Source: Thermus brockianus (GTDB lineage: Bacteria; Deinococcota; Deinococci; Deinococcales; Thermaceae). From it: 64,000 nt of DNA. The first letter of the stretch is position 1. The number at the start of each line of letters is the position of its first letter. Where the stretch lies: assembly GCF_021462505.1 (NCBI RefSeq), contig NZ_JAKEDV010000004.1, positions 124,001 through 188,000 on the forward strand. Reading direction: 5' to 3'. The translations under genes were made by a program, and so were the position numbers. The notes beneath the pieces were generated by a model that saw nothing but the letters and a program-made list of their open reading frames with translations, did no database searches and was not told the DNA's origin. Below are positions 43,359 to 53,296 of this stretch, piece by piece.

Positions 43359-43920
43359 AGAGGCGGGCCTCGAGGCGGGCCTTCACCTTTGGCCACTCCT
43401 CCCGCAGGATGCTATAGATGACGTCGTCGCGGAAGGTCCCGTCGGGAAGCCTGCGGTTTCGCCGCAACACCCCTTCCCGCACCGCCCCCAAGGACTCCAG
43501 GGCCCTCTGGCTCCGCTCGTTTTGCAGGTTCACCTTGAACTGGACCCGCTCCGCCTGGAGCACCTCAAAGGCGTGGCGGAGGAGGAGGTACTTGGCCTCC
43601 TTGTTGGCGGGGCTTCCCCAGAAGGGCTTGAAGATCATGGTGCCGAGCTCCAGCTTGCGGTTCTCCGGCTCCGGGGCAATGACGGAGATGCGCCCCGCCA
43701 GGGCCTCCCCCAGGTAGACCGCCCAGTTCACCCGGCCGGGCTCGGAAAGGAGGGCCTCCAGGTGGGCCCTTAGGGCCTCCTCCGTGGGGCCTAAGGGAAT
43801 GCGGCTTAGGAAGCGGTAGACCTCGGGGTCGTACTGGGCGAGGAAGCCGGGAAGGTGGGCGAGGCTTAGGGGCTCGAGGCGCACGTACCGCCCGGCCAGG
43901 CGCTCGGGGAAAGTCCACAT
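43345..43920 (-). CDS. GNAT acetyltransferase (RimJ/RimL type)
   Basis: A 191-residue acetyltransferase. RYVRLEPLSLAHLPGFLAQ at the start, KLELGTMIFKPFWGSPANKEAKYLLLRHAFE in the middle and VNLQNERSQRALESLGAVREGVLRR near the end are the blocks of the RimJ/RimL subgroup, which modify N-termini or small molecules. CATAAT (43932-43927) lies six bases before the ATG, so it may be leaderless; that box overlaps the start codon of the divergent peptidase gene. Confidence 0.87.
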   Translation of the reverse strand: MWTFPERLAGRYVRLEPLSLAHLPGFLAQYDPEVYRFLSRIPLGPTEEALRAHLEALLSEPGRVNWAVYLGEALAGRISVIAPEPENRKLELGTMIFKPFWGSPANKEAKYLLLRHAFEVLQAERVQFKVNLQNERSQRALESLGAVREGVLRRNRRLPDGTFRDDVIYSILREEWPKVKARLEARLYGGP

Positions 43921-43929
43921 GGACCCATT

Positions 43930-44979
43930 ATGCTGGGGAAGGTGGAGACCCTAAAAGCGGTCCTCGCCCTCCTCCACCTCCCCCACCGGGGAAGCGCCAC
44001 GGAAGGAGAGGCCGAGGCCTTCCGCCGCCTGAAAGAGTTTTTGCAGGCGCGGGGGGTGGCGGTGGAGGTCCTACCCTTCCTGGGGGTACGAAGCTACGGC
44101 CCCGAGCTCATCGGCATCAGCCTCCTCCTCGCCCTAAGCCCCCTTTCCTTCCTCTTCCCCCTCCTCGGGGCCCTGGCCTTCTTCCTCTACTTCCAGGGGC
44201 ATAGGCCCTGGGGCTTCCTCCTGGACCGCCACCCCTCGCAAAACCTCCTGGCCTGGAAGGGGGAAGGGGAAAGGGCGCTCGTCCTCATGGCCCACGTGGA
44301 CACCGCCAAGACCTTTTTCCTCTACCACCCCAAGCGGGTAAGGGGCTTCCGGCAAAACTTCCTCGCAAACGCCCTCCTCGCCTTCCTAAGCCCCTTTTTG
44401 GCCTTCACCCCCTTGAAGTGGCCCCTGGGCCTTTACTTCCTCCTTCAAGCAGCCCTCCTCCTCCACCGGGAGGCCGGGGCGCCCTACGTGGAAGGGGGGA
44501 ACGACAACGCCAGCGGGGTGGCGGTGGCCACGGCCCTTTTCCTGGAAACCAAGCCCCCCAAAGGCTGGCGCCTCGGCCTCGCCCTCACGGGGTGCGAGGA
44601 GGTGGGGGCGCTGGGGGCCAAGGCCCTCGCCCGCCACCTGCCCCCAGGGGCCCTCGTCCTCAACCTGGACAACGTGGGCCGGGGGGAGCTTTTCTATGCT
44701 GAGGGGGAAGGGATGCTCCGCTACACCCCTTACCGCGGGCCCCTTTTGGAGGCTGCCCGCAGGACCCCTGGGGCCAGGCCCCTCCGTTACCGCCTGGCCT
44801 ACTTTGACGCCCTGCCCCTGGCGCAAAGGGGCTTTCCCACCCTCACCCTTATCCGCTTGGAAGGGGGCGTTCCCCCTAACTGGCACTGGCCCACGGACAC
44901 CTTCGCCCGGCTGGACGAGGAAGCGCTGGCCCAAACCCTGTACTACGCCAAAACCCTTTTGGCAAAGGTCCTCGCGTAA
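43930..44979 (+). CDS. M28-like membrane metallopeptidase
   Basis: A 349-residue peptidase-fold protein with zinc-binding segments of family M28: LVLMAHVDTAKTF, GGNDNASGVAVATALF and LALTGCEEVGALGAKAL, and the late His in PNWHWPTDTFARLD. Hydrophobic stretches at about 60-90 and 140-180 suggest membrane helices inserted around the catalytic core, which is unusual for M28. The peptidase site probably works in the cytoplasm or at the membrane; the orientation is unclear. No ribosome binding site was found. Confidence 0.82.
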   Translation: MLGKVETLKAVLALLHLPHRGSATEGEAEAFRRLKEFLQARGVAVEVLPFLGVRSYGPELIGISLLLALSPLSFLFPLLGALAFFLYFQGHRPWGFLLDRHPSQNLLAWKGEGERALVLMAHVDTAKTFFLYHPKRVRGFRQNFLANALLAFLSPFLAFTPLKWPLGLYFLLQAALLLHREAGAPYVEGGNDNASGVAVATALFLETKPPKGWRLGLALTGCEEVGALGAKALARHLPPGALVLNLDNVGRGELFYAEGEGMLRYTPYRGPLLEAARRTPGARPLRYRLAYFDALPLAQRGFPTLTLIRLEGGVPPNWHWPTDTFARLDEEALAQTLYYAKTLLAKVLA

Positions 44980-44990
44980 ACTGAGGGCAA

Positions 44991-45485
44991 ATGTTCCGCG
45001 TGGGCATCCTCACGGTATCCGACAAGGGCTTCCGCGGCGAGCGGGAGGACACCACCCACCTGGCCCTGCGGGAAGCCCTGAAGGGGGGGCCCTACGAGGT
45101 GGTGGCCTACGAGGTGGTGCCCGACGAGCCTCCCATGATCAAGAAGGTCCTCCGGCTTTGGGCCGACCGGGAAGGGATGGACCTCATCCTCACCAACGGG
45201 GGCACGGGCTTGAGCCCCCGGGACCGCACCCCCGAGGCCACCCGGGAGGTCTTGGAGCGGGAGGTCCCGGGGCTTCCCGAGCTCATGCGCCTCAAAGGCC
45301 TGGAGAAAACCCCCATGGCCGCCCTCTCCCGGGGGGTAGCGGGGGTGCGGGGGCGGACCCTCATCCTGAACCTCCCGGGAAGCCCCAAGGGGGCGCGGGA
45401 GTCCCTGGAGGCGGTGCTTCCCGTGTTGCCCCACGCCCTGAGCCTGGTCACGGGCAAGGTCTGGCGGGAGGGACACCATGAGTAG
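44991..45485 (+). CDS. Molybdenum cofactor protein MogA/MoaB
   Basis: A 164-residue protein that adenylylates molybdopterin before molybdenum insertion. The motifs are VGILTVSDKGFRGEREDTT, DLILTNGGTGLSPRDRTPEAT and NLPGSPKGARESLEAVLPVLPHAL. It could serve the molybdopterin oxidoreductase at 37197. TAAACT (44977-44982), formed from the stop of the peptidase gene, lies eight bases before the ATG. The next gene overlaps by eight bases. Confidence 0.92.
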   Translation: MFRVGILTVSDKGFRGEREDTTHLALREALKGGPYEVVAYEVVPDEPPMIKKVLRLWADREGMDLILTNGGTGLSPRDRTPEATREVLEREVPGLPELMRLKGLEKTPMAALSRGVAGVRGRTLILNLPGSPKGARESLEAVLPVLPHALSLVTGKVWREGHHE

Positions 45486-46605
45486 GGTGCCGGAGCCCTC
45501 CGTCTTCCTGGTGGTGGACGAGGCCAAGCGGAGGGCCCGGGAAAGGGGGGTGGAGCTCATAGACCTCTCCATCGGCTCCACGGACCTCCTTCCCCCGGAG
45601 GCCCCCCTAAAGGCCCTCCAGGAAGCCCTCTTGGACCCCAGAACCTACGGCTACTGCCTAAAGAGCTGCACCCTGCCCTTCCTCGAGGCCGCCACCACCT
45701 GGTACCAAGGACGCTACGGGGTCGCCCTAGACCCCAGGCGGGAGGCCCTGGCCCTCATCGGGAGCCAAGAGGGCCTCGCCCACCTCCTCCTCGCCCTCAC
45801 GGAGCCGGGCGACCTCCTCCTCCTCCCCGAGGTGGCCTACCCGAGCTACTTCGGCGCCGCCCGGGTGGCCTCCCTGCGGACCCACCTCATCCCCCTAGGG
45901 CCAGGGGGCCTCGCCGAGCTAAAGCGGGTGCCGGAACCCGTCCTAAAGGAGGCCAAGGTCCTCCTCCTCAACTACCCCAACAACCCCACGGGGGCGGTGG
46001 CGGACTGGGGGTACTTTGAGAAAGCCCTGGCCCTGGCCAAGCGGTACGGGCTTTGGTTCCTCCACGACAACCCCTACGTGGACCAGGTCTACGAGGGGGA
46101 GGCCCCTTCCCCCCTGGCCCTCCCCGGGGCCAAGGAGCGGGTGGTGGAGCTCTTCTCCCTCTCCAAGAGCTACAACCTGGCGGGCTTCCGCCTGGGCTTC
46201 GCCCTGGGAAACGCGGAAGCCATAGAGCGGCTAGAGCGGGTGAAAGGGGTCATAGACTTCAACCAGTACGCCGGCATCCTGCGCCTGGGCATAGCGGCCC
46301 TCCAAACCCCGAGGGAGGCCACCCGGGGCTACGCCCAGGTCTACCGGGAAAGGGCCCTGGGGATGGCAAGGGCCCTGGAGGGGGCCCTGGAGCTCCTGCC
46401 CCCCCGGGCCACCATGTACCTTTGGGGCAAGCTACCTGAGGGGGTGGACGACCTGGACTTCGCCCTCCGCCTCGTGGAAAGGGGGGTGGCCCTGGCCCCG
46501 GGCCGGGGCTTTGGGCCTGGGGGAAGGGGCTTCCTGCGCATCGCCCTGGTGCGCCCTCTAGAAGACCTCCTCCGGGCAGCCCGGACCATCCGGGAAGCCC
46601 TCTAG
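45478..46605 (+). CDS. PLP aminotransferase, LL-DAP aminotransferase-like
   Basis: A 375-residue fold-type I aminotransferase. PLP Lys230 is in SLSKSYNLAGFRLGF; LLLNYPNNPTGAVAD, LHDNPYVDQVYEG and the final Arg region (GRGFLRIALVRPLED) are typical of class I/II enzymes related to DapL. The best guess is an amino acid or LL-diaminopimelate aminotransferase, but Thermus makes lysine by another route, so a different substrate is likely. The ATG overlaps the mogA-like gene. It ends two bases from the convergent folC. Confidence 0.82.
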   Translation: MSRVPEPSVFLVVDEAKRRARERGVELIDLSIGSTDLLPPEAPLKALQEALLDPRTYGYCLKSCTLPFLEAATTWYQGRYGVALDPRREALALIGSQEGLAHLLLALTEPGDLLLLPEVAYPSYFGAARVASLRTHLIPLGPGGLAELKRVPEPVLKEAKVLLLNYPNNPTGAVADWGYFEKALALAKRYGLWFLHDNPYVDQVYEGEAPSPLALPGAKERVVELFSLSKSYNLAGFRLGFALGNAEAIERLERVKGVIDFNQYAGILRLGIAALQTPREATRGYAQVYRERALGMARALEGALELLPPRATMYLWGKLPEGVDDLDFALRLVERGVALAPGRGFGPGGRGFLRIALVRPLEDLLRAARTIREAL

Positions 46606-46606
46606 C

Positions 46607-47845
46607 CTACTGCCAGCGCTCCTCGGGGAGAAGCCCCAAAAGGCGCCGCTTCACCTCCCCCACCAGGTAGAGGCTTCCCGCCACCACCGCGCGGGGCTCC
46701 AGGGCAAGCGCCCGTTCCAGGGCCCTTAAGGGGTCCTCCTCCACCTCCGCCCCGGGGAAAAGGGGAAGGAGGGCCCTGGGGTCCTCGCACCGGGGGGAGG
46801 CGTAGCGGGTGAGGACCACGGGGCCGAGGCCGAGGAGGGCCTCCGCCATGGGGGCGTGCGCCTTGCCCTTGGTGAAGGCGAGGACGAAGGCAGCGGGGAG
46901 AAGCCCGTGGAAGCGGAGGGCCTCCCGCAGGGCCAAGGCGCCCTCGGGGTTGTGGGCCCCGTCCAGGAGGAGCTCCTTTCCCCCCAGGCTAAGCCTTTCC
47001 AGACGGCCCGGGTTCTCCGTGCGGGCAAGGCCCCTCTCCACGGCCTCCCACCCCGCCCCCAAAAGCCTTCCCCCCACCGCCGCCAAGGCCAGGTTCTCCG
47101 CCTGGTGGGGGCCGAGGAGGGAGGCTTGGAAGCGCCGCCTCTCCCCTTTCAGGGCCAGGGTGAAGGCGAGGCCCATCGGGGTGGGGGCCACCTCCTCCAC
47201 GTGGAAGTCCTCCCCCAGGACCCAAAGGGGGGTGCCGAGGGCTTGGGCCCTGGCCCTTAGCTCCTCCAAGCCCTCCCCCCGGGCGGCGGTGAGGGCGGGG
47301 ACCCCTTGGCGGAAGATCCCCGCCTTCTCCCGGGCCACGTCCCTTAAGGTGGGCCCCAGGACCTCCAGGTGGTCGTGGCCGATGTTGGTGACGATGGAAA
47401 GAATGGGCTCGGCGGCGTTGGTGGCGTCCAGACGCCCCCCAAGGCCCACCTCCAGGACCGCCAACTCCACCCCCTCCTGGGCGAAGTAGCGGAGGGCCAG
47501 GGCGGTGGTGGCCTCAAAGAAGCTCGCCCCCACCGCCTCGGCGTGGGGGCGGACCTCCTCCAAGAGGGCGTGGAGGCGGGCTTCGGAAATGGGCTTCCCC
47601 ATGAGGGCGATGCGCTCCCGGAAGTCCACCAGGTGGGGGCTCGTGTAAAGCCCCACCCTAAGCCCCGCCTCCTCCAGGATGGCGGCCAGGGCCCGGGCTA
47701 CGGTGCCCTTCCCGTTCGTCCCCCCCACCAGGGCCACGGGGTAGGCCTCCTGGGGGTCGCCCAAGCGGGCAAGAAGGGCCCGGATGCGCTCCAGGCCCAG
47801 GGTCACCACCCCCTGGCGGGCGTAGAGCCAGGCCAAAGGGTCCAT
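46607..47845 (-). CDS. folC: Folylpolyglutamate/dihydrofolate synthase
   Basis: A 412-residue Mur-ligase-type enzyme that adds glutamate to folates. The ATP loop is VALVGGTNGKGTVARAL (about 38-54), followed by GLYTSPHLVDFRERI, VLEVGLGGRLDATN, TNIGHDHLEVLG and LLLDGAHNPEGALAL. All signatures are intact. The ATG directly follows the TAG of the Fur-family gene with no spacer, so translation depends on coupling. Confidence 0.94.
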   Translation of the reverse strand: MDPLAWLYARQGVVTLGLERIRALLARLGDPQEAYPVALVGGTNGKGTVARALAAILEEAGLRVGLYTSPHLVDFRERIALMGKPISEARLHALLEEVRPHAEAVGASFFEATTALALRYFAQEGVELAVLEVGLGGRLDATNAAEPILSIVTNIGHDHLEVLGPTLRDVAREKAGIFRQGVPALTAARGEGLEELRARAQALGTPLWVLGEDFHVEEVAPTPMGLAFTLALKGERRRFQASLLGPHQAENLALAAVGGRLLGAGWEAVERGLARTENPGRLERLSLGGKELLLDGAHNPEGALALREALRFHGLLPAAFVLAFTKGKAHAPMAEALLGLGPVVLTRYASPRCEDPRALLPLFPGAEVEEDPLRALERALALEPRAVVAGSLYLVGEVKRRLLGLLPEERWQ

Positions 47846-48241
47846 CTAGCCCCTGGGGGCCGCCTTGCAGGTGGGGCAAAGCCCCCTGAAGGTCACCTCG
47901 GCCGCCCGCACCTCCACCCCGGGGTGGGCCTCCCGGGCCAGGCCCACCAGATCGGGAAGCGCCACCTCCAGGTCCACGATGGCCCCGCAGGCCTCGCAGA
48001 CCAGGTGCAGGTGGGGGTGGAGGTTGGCGTCGTACCGGGTGGCCTCCCCCGCCTTGGTGATGGGGACGAGATACCCCTCCGCCACCAGGGCCTCGAGGGT
48101 GCGGTAGACGGTGCCCAGGCTCACCTTGGGCACCACCTTGCGCACCTCCTGGTAGATCCAGGCGGCGTCCGGGTGGTGGTGGGCCTGCCGCACCACCTCC
48201 AGGATGGCCTTGCGCTGGCGGGTCAGACGCTTCAGCGCCAT
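47846..48241 (-). CDS. Fur-family metalloregulator
   Basis: A 131-residue Fur-fold repressor. The winged helix (about 1-75) has TRQRKAILEVV and VSLGTVYRTLEALVAEG; the metal-binding part has HPHLHLVCEACGAIVDLE and a second pair in CPTCKAAP, a Cys4 structural zinc site. Whether it is Fur, Zur or PerR cannot be decided. ATG 48241 lies seven bases after TATAGT (48254-48249), which overlaps a candidate GTG at 48250; this favours the leaderless ATG. folC follows directly. Confidence 0.88.
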   Translation of the reverse strand: MALKRLTRQRKAILEVVRQAHHHPDAAWIYQEVRKVVPKVSLGTVYRTLEALVAEGYLVPITKAGEATRYDANLHPHLHLVCEACGAIVDLEVALPDLVGLAREAHPGVEVRAAEVTFRGLCPTCKAAPRG

Positions 48242-48266
48242 CAGCCCCACTATACCCTAAACTCCC

Positions 48267-49178
48267 CTAAACCGCTCGGGTTTGGGCGAGGATCTCCCGC
48301 CCCCCCTGCTCCAGGACGTCCTGGGCCAGCTCCAGGCCAAGCTCCTCCGCCTCGGAGGCGTCCCCCTCAATCTCCGCCCGGATGAAGCTCTTGCCGTCGG
48401 GGGAGAAGAGCCCCCCTTCCAACACCAAGGTGCCGTCCTCCGCCACCTGGGCCAAGGCCCCCACGGGGGCCAGGCAACCCGCCCCAAGCCCCTTGAGGAA
48501 GGCCCTCTCCGCCCGCACCCGGTCGTGGGAAGGGTGGTGGTGGAGGGCGTAGCAGAGCTCCTCCGCCAGGTCATCCCCCTGCCGCACCTCCAGGGCCAAG
48601 GCCCCTTGGCCCGGGGCGGGGAGCATCACCTCGGGCTCCAAAAACTGGTCAATGCGGTTCCTTAGGTCCAGGCGCAAAAGCCCCGCCGCCGCCAGGATGA
48701 TGCCGTCGTACTCCCCGTTACCCAAAGCAGCCAAGCGGGTGTCCACGTTCCCCCTGAGCTCCTTGACCACCAAATCCGGCCGGTGGGCGAGAAGCTGCGC
48801 CTTGCGGCGCACGGAGCTCGTGCCCACCACCGCCCCTTGGGGCAGGTCCTCGAGGCGCTTGTACGCCCTCCCCAAGAAGACGTCCCTGGGGTCCTGCCGC
48901 CGGGGAATGGCGGCGATCTTGAGCCCCGGGGGCTCTTCCGTGGGCAGGTCCTTGAGGGAGTGCACGGCGATGTCAATCTCCCGGGCAAGGAGGGCCTCCT
49001 GGAGCTCCTTGACGAAGATGGCCTGCTCCTTGGGGTCCGCCCCCTGGTCCCCCCGGGTCTTCACCGTCTTCACCTTAAACTCCGCCTCAGGCCAGCTCTC
49101 CTTGAGGCGCTCCACCACCCACCGGGTCTGGGCCAGGGCGAGGGCGCTGCCCCGGGTTCCCACCACGATGACGCGCAT
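48267..49178 (-). CDS. hemC: Porphobilinogen deaminase
   Basis: A 303-residue enzyme joining four porphobilinogen molecules into hydroxymethylbilane. The N-terminal [45 protein letters not shown] and the cofactor cysteine in [11 protein letters not shown] are present. The open frame runs on upstream, but only ATG 49178 gives the conserved start; it lies eight bases after TAGTAT (49192-49187), leaderless. Length is normal. Confidence 0.95.
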   Translation of the reverse strand: MRVIVVGTRGSALALAQTRWVVERLKESWPEAEFKVKTVKTRGDQGADPKEQAIFVKELQEALLAREIDIAVHSLKDLPTEEPPGLKIAAIPRRQDPRDVFLGRAYKRLEDLPQGAVVGTSSVRRKAQLLAHRPDLVVKELRGNVDTRLAALGNGEYDGIILAAAGLLRLDLRNRIDQFLEPEVMLPAPGQGALALEVRQGDDLAEELCYALHHHPSHDRVRAERAFLKGLGAGCLAPVGALAQVAEDGTLVLEGGLFSPDGKSFIRAEIEGDASEAEELGLELAQDVLEQGGREILAQTRAV

Positions 49179-49203
49179 ACTTTCCCATACTACACGAGGA
49201 CCC

Positions 49204-50454
49204 TCATTCCAGGGCGAGGCCCAAGGGGTCTTCCAGTAGCCCCGCCAAATGGCGGCAGAACCGGGCGGCCTCCGCCCCGTCAATGAGGCGGTGGTCGTAG
49301 GTAAGGCTAAAGGGCATGACGAGCCTCGGCACGAAGGCCTCCCGTTCCCCATCCCAGACGGGCTTCATCTGGGAGCGGGAAACCCCGAGGATGGCCACCT
49401 CGGGCCAGTTGACGATGGGGGTGAAGCCCACCCCGCCAATCCCCCCCAGGTTGGAGAGGCTAAAGGTACCCCCTTGCATCTCCTCGGGGGTGAGCTTCCG
49501 CTCCCTGGCCCTTTCGGAAACCTCCTGAAGCTCCGCCGCCAGGCGCAAGACCCCCTTCTGGTCCACGTTGCGGATCACCGGGACCAGGAGGCCGTGGGGC
49601 GTGTCCACGGCCACGCCGATGTGGACGTAGTCCTTGTAGATGACCTCGGCCTTTTCCGCATCTATGGAGGCGTTGAACTTGGGGAAAGCCTTGAGGGTCA
49701 GGGCCAAGGCCTTGAGGAGGAAGGCGGTGAGGGTGAGGCGGAAACCCCTTTCCTCCGCCTTCTTGGCGTAGCGCTTGCGCAGGGCCTCCAGCTCGGTGAT
49801 GTCCGCCTCGTCAAAGTGGGTGACCATGGGCACCTGGGCCCAGGCCTGGGCCATGGCCCTTAGGGTGGCCTTGCGCACCCCGCTCATGGGCTCGGTGCGC
49901 ACCGGACCCCACTTGGCGAAGTCGGGGAGCCTGGGGGCCGGAAGGCCCATCTTCGGAGCTTCCTCGGGCGCTTCCCCAAGCCCCGCCGCCCGGCGCACGT
50001 CCTCCTCCGTGATGCGCCCGGCAAGGCCCGTGCCCCGCACCCCCAGGAGGTCCACCCCGAGCTCCCGGGCAAGCCGCCTTACGGAAGGGGCGGCGGGGAT
50101 GAGGCGGCGCTCCTGCGGCTCGGGCCTGGGCGCCCCGGGGGAAGGGGCCTTAGGGGCTTGGGGCCCTAGCTTGGGGGGAGCGGGCGCCTCCACGGGTTCC
50201 TTGGGGGGCGCCTCCGCCGCGGCCTCCTCGGCCAACTCCAAGAAGGGCTGGCCCGGACGCACCTCGTCCCCCACCTTGACCAAAACCCGCCTTACCACCC
50301 CGCCCGCCTCCGCGGGCACCTCCATCACCGCCTTGTCCGTTTCCAGCTCCAAGACCGGCTGGCCGGGGGCTACCCGGTCGCCCTCCTTGACCAGGACCCC
50401 CACCACCGTGGCCGCGCTCACGTTATCGCCCAGTTCGGGAAGCTTGAGTTCCAT
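49204..50454 (-). CDS. aceF: Dihydrolipoamide acetyltransferase E2 of pyruvate dehydrogenase
   Basis: A 416-residue E2 core protein. One lipoyl domain (1-76) with lipoyl Lys41 in [13 protein letters not shown], a Pro/Ala-rich linker, the E3/E1-binding domain (about 105-150, [21 protein letters not shown]), another linker and the acyltransferase domain with catalytic [13 protein letters not shown]. It receives the acetyl group from AceE, encoded ten bases upstream. E3 is not in the window. There is a single lipoyl domain, against three in E. coli. Confidence 0.94.
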   Translation of the reverse strand: MELKLPELGDNVSAATVVGVLVKEGDRVAPGQPVLELETDKAVMEVPAEAGGVVRRVLVKVGDEVRPGQPFLELAEEAAAEAPPKEPVEAPAPPKLGPQAPKAPSPGAPRPEPQERRLIPAAPSVRRLARELGVDLLGVRGTGLAGRITEEDVRRAAGLGEAPEEAPKMGLPAPRLPDFAKWGPVRTEPMSGVRKATLRAMAQAWAQVPMVTHFDEADITELEALRKRYAKKAEERGFRLTLTAFLLKALALTLKAFPKFNASIDAEKAEVIYKDYVHIGVAVDTPHGLLVPVIRNVDQKGVLRLAAELQEVSERARERKLTPEEMQGGTFSLSNLGGIGGVGFTPIVNWPEVAILGVSRSQMKPVWDGEREAFVPRLVMPFSLTYDHRLIDGAEAARFCRHLAGLLEDPLGLALE

Positions 50455-50464
50455 GCCTGGCCTC

Positions 50465-53182
50465 CTAGCGCCTGTGGGGCGGCACTTCCTCTAGCTTAAG
50501 GCCTAGCTCCGCCTGCGCTCTTTCCAAGACCTCGGCCCCCACCTTTCCCTCCTCCTGGAGGAGGGCCAAGGCGGCGTAGGCGATGTGCCGGGCGTCCACC
50601 TCAAAGAAGTCCCGGAGGGCCTCCCGGGTGTCCGAGCGGCCAAAGCCGTCGGTCCCCAGGGCGCAGAAGGGGCGGTCCACGTAGTCCCGCACCAGGTTGG
50701 GCAGGGCCTTCAGGTAGTCCGTGGCCGCCACCACCGGGCCCTCGTGCCCCTCGAGGACCTCCTTCACGTAGGGCTTCCGCGCCTTGCCGAGAAGCCGCCT
50801 TTCCCTTTCCGCCTCTATGGCGTCGTAGTAAAGGGCTTTGTAGCTGGTGGCGCTCCAGACGTCCGCCACCACGCCGTACTGGGCGAGGAGCTCCTGGGCC
50901 CGGATGGCCTCGGGCAGGATGGGCCCTGCGCCCCATAGCTGCACCCTGGGCCCCTTCCCCTCCCCTTCCCGGAAAAGGTAAAGGCCCTTGAGGATGCCCT
51001 CCTTCACCCGCTCCCGGGGCTCGGGCATGGGGGGGTGGACGTAGTTCTCGTTCTCTATGGTGATGTAGTAGAAGACGTCCTCCCCCTTCCCGTACATGCG
51101 CTTCAGGCCGTCCTCGAGGATCACGGCGAACTCGTAGGCGAAGGCGGGGTCATAGGCCAGGAGGTTGGGGGCGGCCAGGGCGTAGATGTGGCTTTGGCCG
51201 TCCTGGTGTTGCAGGCCCTCCCCGAGAAGCGTGGTGCGCCCGGCGGTGGCCCCGAGGAGGAAGCCCCGCGTGCGCTGGTCGGCGGCGGCCCAAACCAGGT
51301 CCCCGATGCGTTGCAGGCCGAACATGGAGTAGGTGATGAGGAAGGGGATGGTGGGGATGCCCCAGTGGGCGTAGGCGGTGCCGGCGGCGATGAAGTCCGC
51401 CATGGCCCCGGCCTCGGTAATCCCCTCCTCCAGGATCTGGCCCTCCTTGCTCTCCTTGTAGGCCGTGAGGGTACCGGCGTCCACGGGGATGTAAAGCTGC
51501 CCCTGGGGGGAGTAGACGCCCACCTGGGCGATCAGGGCCTCCATGCCAAAGGTGCGGGCCTCGTCGGGGACGATGGGCACGATGAGCTTGCCGATGGTGG
51601 GGTGGCGGAGGAGCTTGGCCAGGATGCGCACGAAGGCCATGGTGGTGGAGATCTCCCGCCCCCCCGAGCCCTCGTAGAACTCCCGGAAGAAGTCCTCCCC
51701 CGGCACCTCGAGGCCCCCCTTAAAGCGCACCCGCCTTTCGGGAAGGAAGCCGCCCAGGGCCTTCCGCCTCTCCTTCAGGTAGCGCACCTCGGGGGAGTCC
51801 TCCCCGGGGTGGTAGTAGGGGAGGTCCTTAAGCTTCTCCTCGGGAATGGGGATGCCGAGGAAAGCCCTGGCCTCTCTAAGGTCCTCCTCCGTGAGCTTCT
51901 TCACCTGGTGGGCCACGTTCTTGGCCATGGCCGTGGGCCCCATGCCGTAGCCCTTGATGGTGCGGGCCAGGATGACCACGGGGCTCCCCTTGTGCTCCAC
52001 CGCCATCTTGTAGGCGGCGTAGATCTTCTTCAGATCGTGCCCGCCGCGGCTACGGGTGAGCTCGGTGAGCTCCTCGTCCGTCATCCCCTCAATGAGCCGC
52101 TTAAGCTCGGGGGTGTTGAAGAAACGCTCCCGGAGCTCCTTGCCACCAAAGGCGGCGTAGCGCTGGCTTTCCCCGTCCACCAAGGCCTCAAAGCGGCGGA
52201 GGAGGTGGCCCTCCTTGTCCTTGGCGATGAGCTCGTCCCAGGCGGAGCCCCAGACGATCTTGATCACCCGCCAACCCGCCCCCCGGTAAAGCCTTTCCAG
52301 CTCCTGGATGATCTTGGAGTTGCCCCGCACGGGCCCGTCCAGGCGCTGGAGGTTGCAGTTCACCACGAAGACCAGGTTGTCCAGGTTCTCCCGGGCCGCC
52401 AGGTGCAGGGCCCCCACGGTCTCGGGCTCGTCGTGCTCCCCATCCCCCAGGAAGGCCCAGACCTTGGCGGAGCTTTTGGGCTTTAGGCCCCGGTCTTCTA
52501 GGTAGCGCATGAAGCGGGCCTGGTAGATGGCCTGGATGGGCCCTAGACCCATGGAAACCGTGGGGAATTCCCAGAAGTCCGGCATGAGCCAGGGGTGGGG
52601 GTAGCTGGAAAGCCCCCGTCCCCCGGGCACAGGGGGGTGGACCTCCCGCCGGAAGTTCTCCAGGTCGGCCTCGCTAAGCCGCCCCTCCAAGAAGGCCCGG
52701 GCGTAAACCCCGGGGGAGGCGTGCCCCTGGAAGAAGACCAGGTCCCGGTCCAGCCCCGCCTCCGGCCCCCGGAAGAAGTGGTTGAAGCCCACCTCTAAGA
52801 GCTCGGCGAGGGAGGCGTAGGTGGAGATGTGCCCCCCGATGCCGTCCGCCTTCTGGTTGGCCCGCACGACCATCATGGCGGCGTTCCAGCGGAGGATGTT
52901 GGCGATGCGCCTTTCCAACTCCAGATCCCCCGGGTAAGGGGGCTCCTTCTCCTTGGGGATGGTGTTGAGGTAGGGGGTGGAAAGGCGGTTTTGCGGGAAG
53001 TACCCCTGGAGGTAAAGGTACTCGTCCAAGAGGCGGAAAAGCTCCTCCACCCGCTCAAACCCCTCCACCCGGAGGACGTACTCCAAGGACTCCACCCACT
53101 CCCGGTTCTCCACCTCCAGGAAGCGGGCCCGCTCCTCCGGGGATAGGGCCATCCAGGCTTCCTTTAGCGCGCGTTCCGTCAT
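50465..53182 (-). CDS. aceE: Pyruvate dehydrogenase E1, homodimeric type
   Basis: A 905-residue E1 of the AceE type, decarboxylating pyruvate with thiamine diphosphate. Key segments: [38 protein letters not shown], the thiamine motif from [11 protein letters not shown] to [26 protein letters not shown], and in the C-terminal part [10 protein letters not shown] and [13 protein letters not shown] 53182 follows GGGGGGAAGC; the alternative start 21 bases upstream has no support. It forms an operon with aceF and is divergent from a LysR regulator, which may control it. Confidence 0.95.
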   Translation of the reverse strand: MTERALKEAWMALSPEERARFLEVENREWVESLEYVLRVEGFERVEELFRLLDEYLYLQGYFPQNRLSTPYLNTIPKEKEPPYPGDLELERRIANILRWNAAMMVVRANQKADGIGGHISTYASLAELLEVGFNHFFRGPEAGLDRDLVFFQGHASPGVYARAFLEGRLSEADLENFRREVHPPVPGGRGLSSYPHPWLMPDFWEFPTVSMGLGPIQAIYQARFMRYLEDRGLKPKSSAKVWAFLGDGEHDEPETVGALHLAARENLDNLVFVVNCNLQRLDGPVRGNSKIIQELERLYRGAGWRVIKIVWGSAWDELIAKDKEGHLLRRFEALVDGESQRYAAFGGKELRERFFNTPELKRLIEGMTDEELTELTRSRGGHDLKKIYAAYKMAVEHKGSPVVILARTIKGYGMGPTAMAKNVAHQVKKLTEEDLREARAFLGIPIPEEKLKDLPYYHPGEDSPEVRYLKERRKALGGFLPERRVRFKGGLEVPGEDFFREFYEGSGGREISTTMAFVRILAKLLRHPTIGKLIVPIVPDEARTFGMEALIAQVGVYSPQGQLYIPVDAGTLTAYKESKEGQILEEGITEAGAMADFIAAGTAYAHWGIPTIPFLITYSMFGLQRIGDLVWAAADQRTRGFLLGATAGRTTLLGEGLQHQDGQSHIYALAAPNLLAYDPAFAYEFAVILEDGLKRMYGKGEDVFYYITIENENYVHPPMPEPRERVKEGILKGLYLFREGEGKGPRVQLWGAGPILPEAIRAQELLAQYGVVADVWSATSYKALYYDAIEAERERRLLGKARKPYVKEVLEGHEGPVVAATDYLKALPNLVRDYVDRPFCALGTDGFGRSDTREALRDFFEVDARHIAYAALALLQEEGKVGAEVLERAQAELGLKLEEVPPHRR

Positions 53183-53279
53183 GCTTCCCCCCTTTGGCGG
53201 CAAACTACACTACACCGACTCATCCCCCAGTCTGGGGCAAAGGGGACCGCTTGTCCAATAGGAAGGCACAGGGCAAGGT

Positions 53280-53296
53280 GATAAACTTTTCTTATC
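53280..53296. promoter_or_regulatory. LysR-type operator candidate
   Basis: GATAA (53280-53284) and TTATC (53292-53296) form a perfect dyad with seven bases between, containing T-N11-A (53282 and 53294), the LysR recognition pattern. It ends directly before the lysR ATG, consistent with autoregulation. Confidence 0.55.

Noticed and set aside
47369-48385. A 338-codon plus-strand open frame
   Set aside because: Antisense to folC, the Fur-like gene and hemC, with Gly/Pro/His-rich shadow composition.
49179-49352. N-terminal extension of hemC
   Set aside because: The extra 58 codons are antisense-like and precede the conserved [11 protein letters not shown] start, which has its own -10 box.
51035-52486. 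A 483-codon open frame on the plus strand
   Set aside because: It is fully antisense to aceE. Its repeated Val-Gly-His-Leu pattern is the usual mirror of GC-rich coding sequence and it has no recognisable domain or ribosome binding site.
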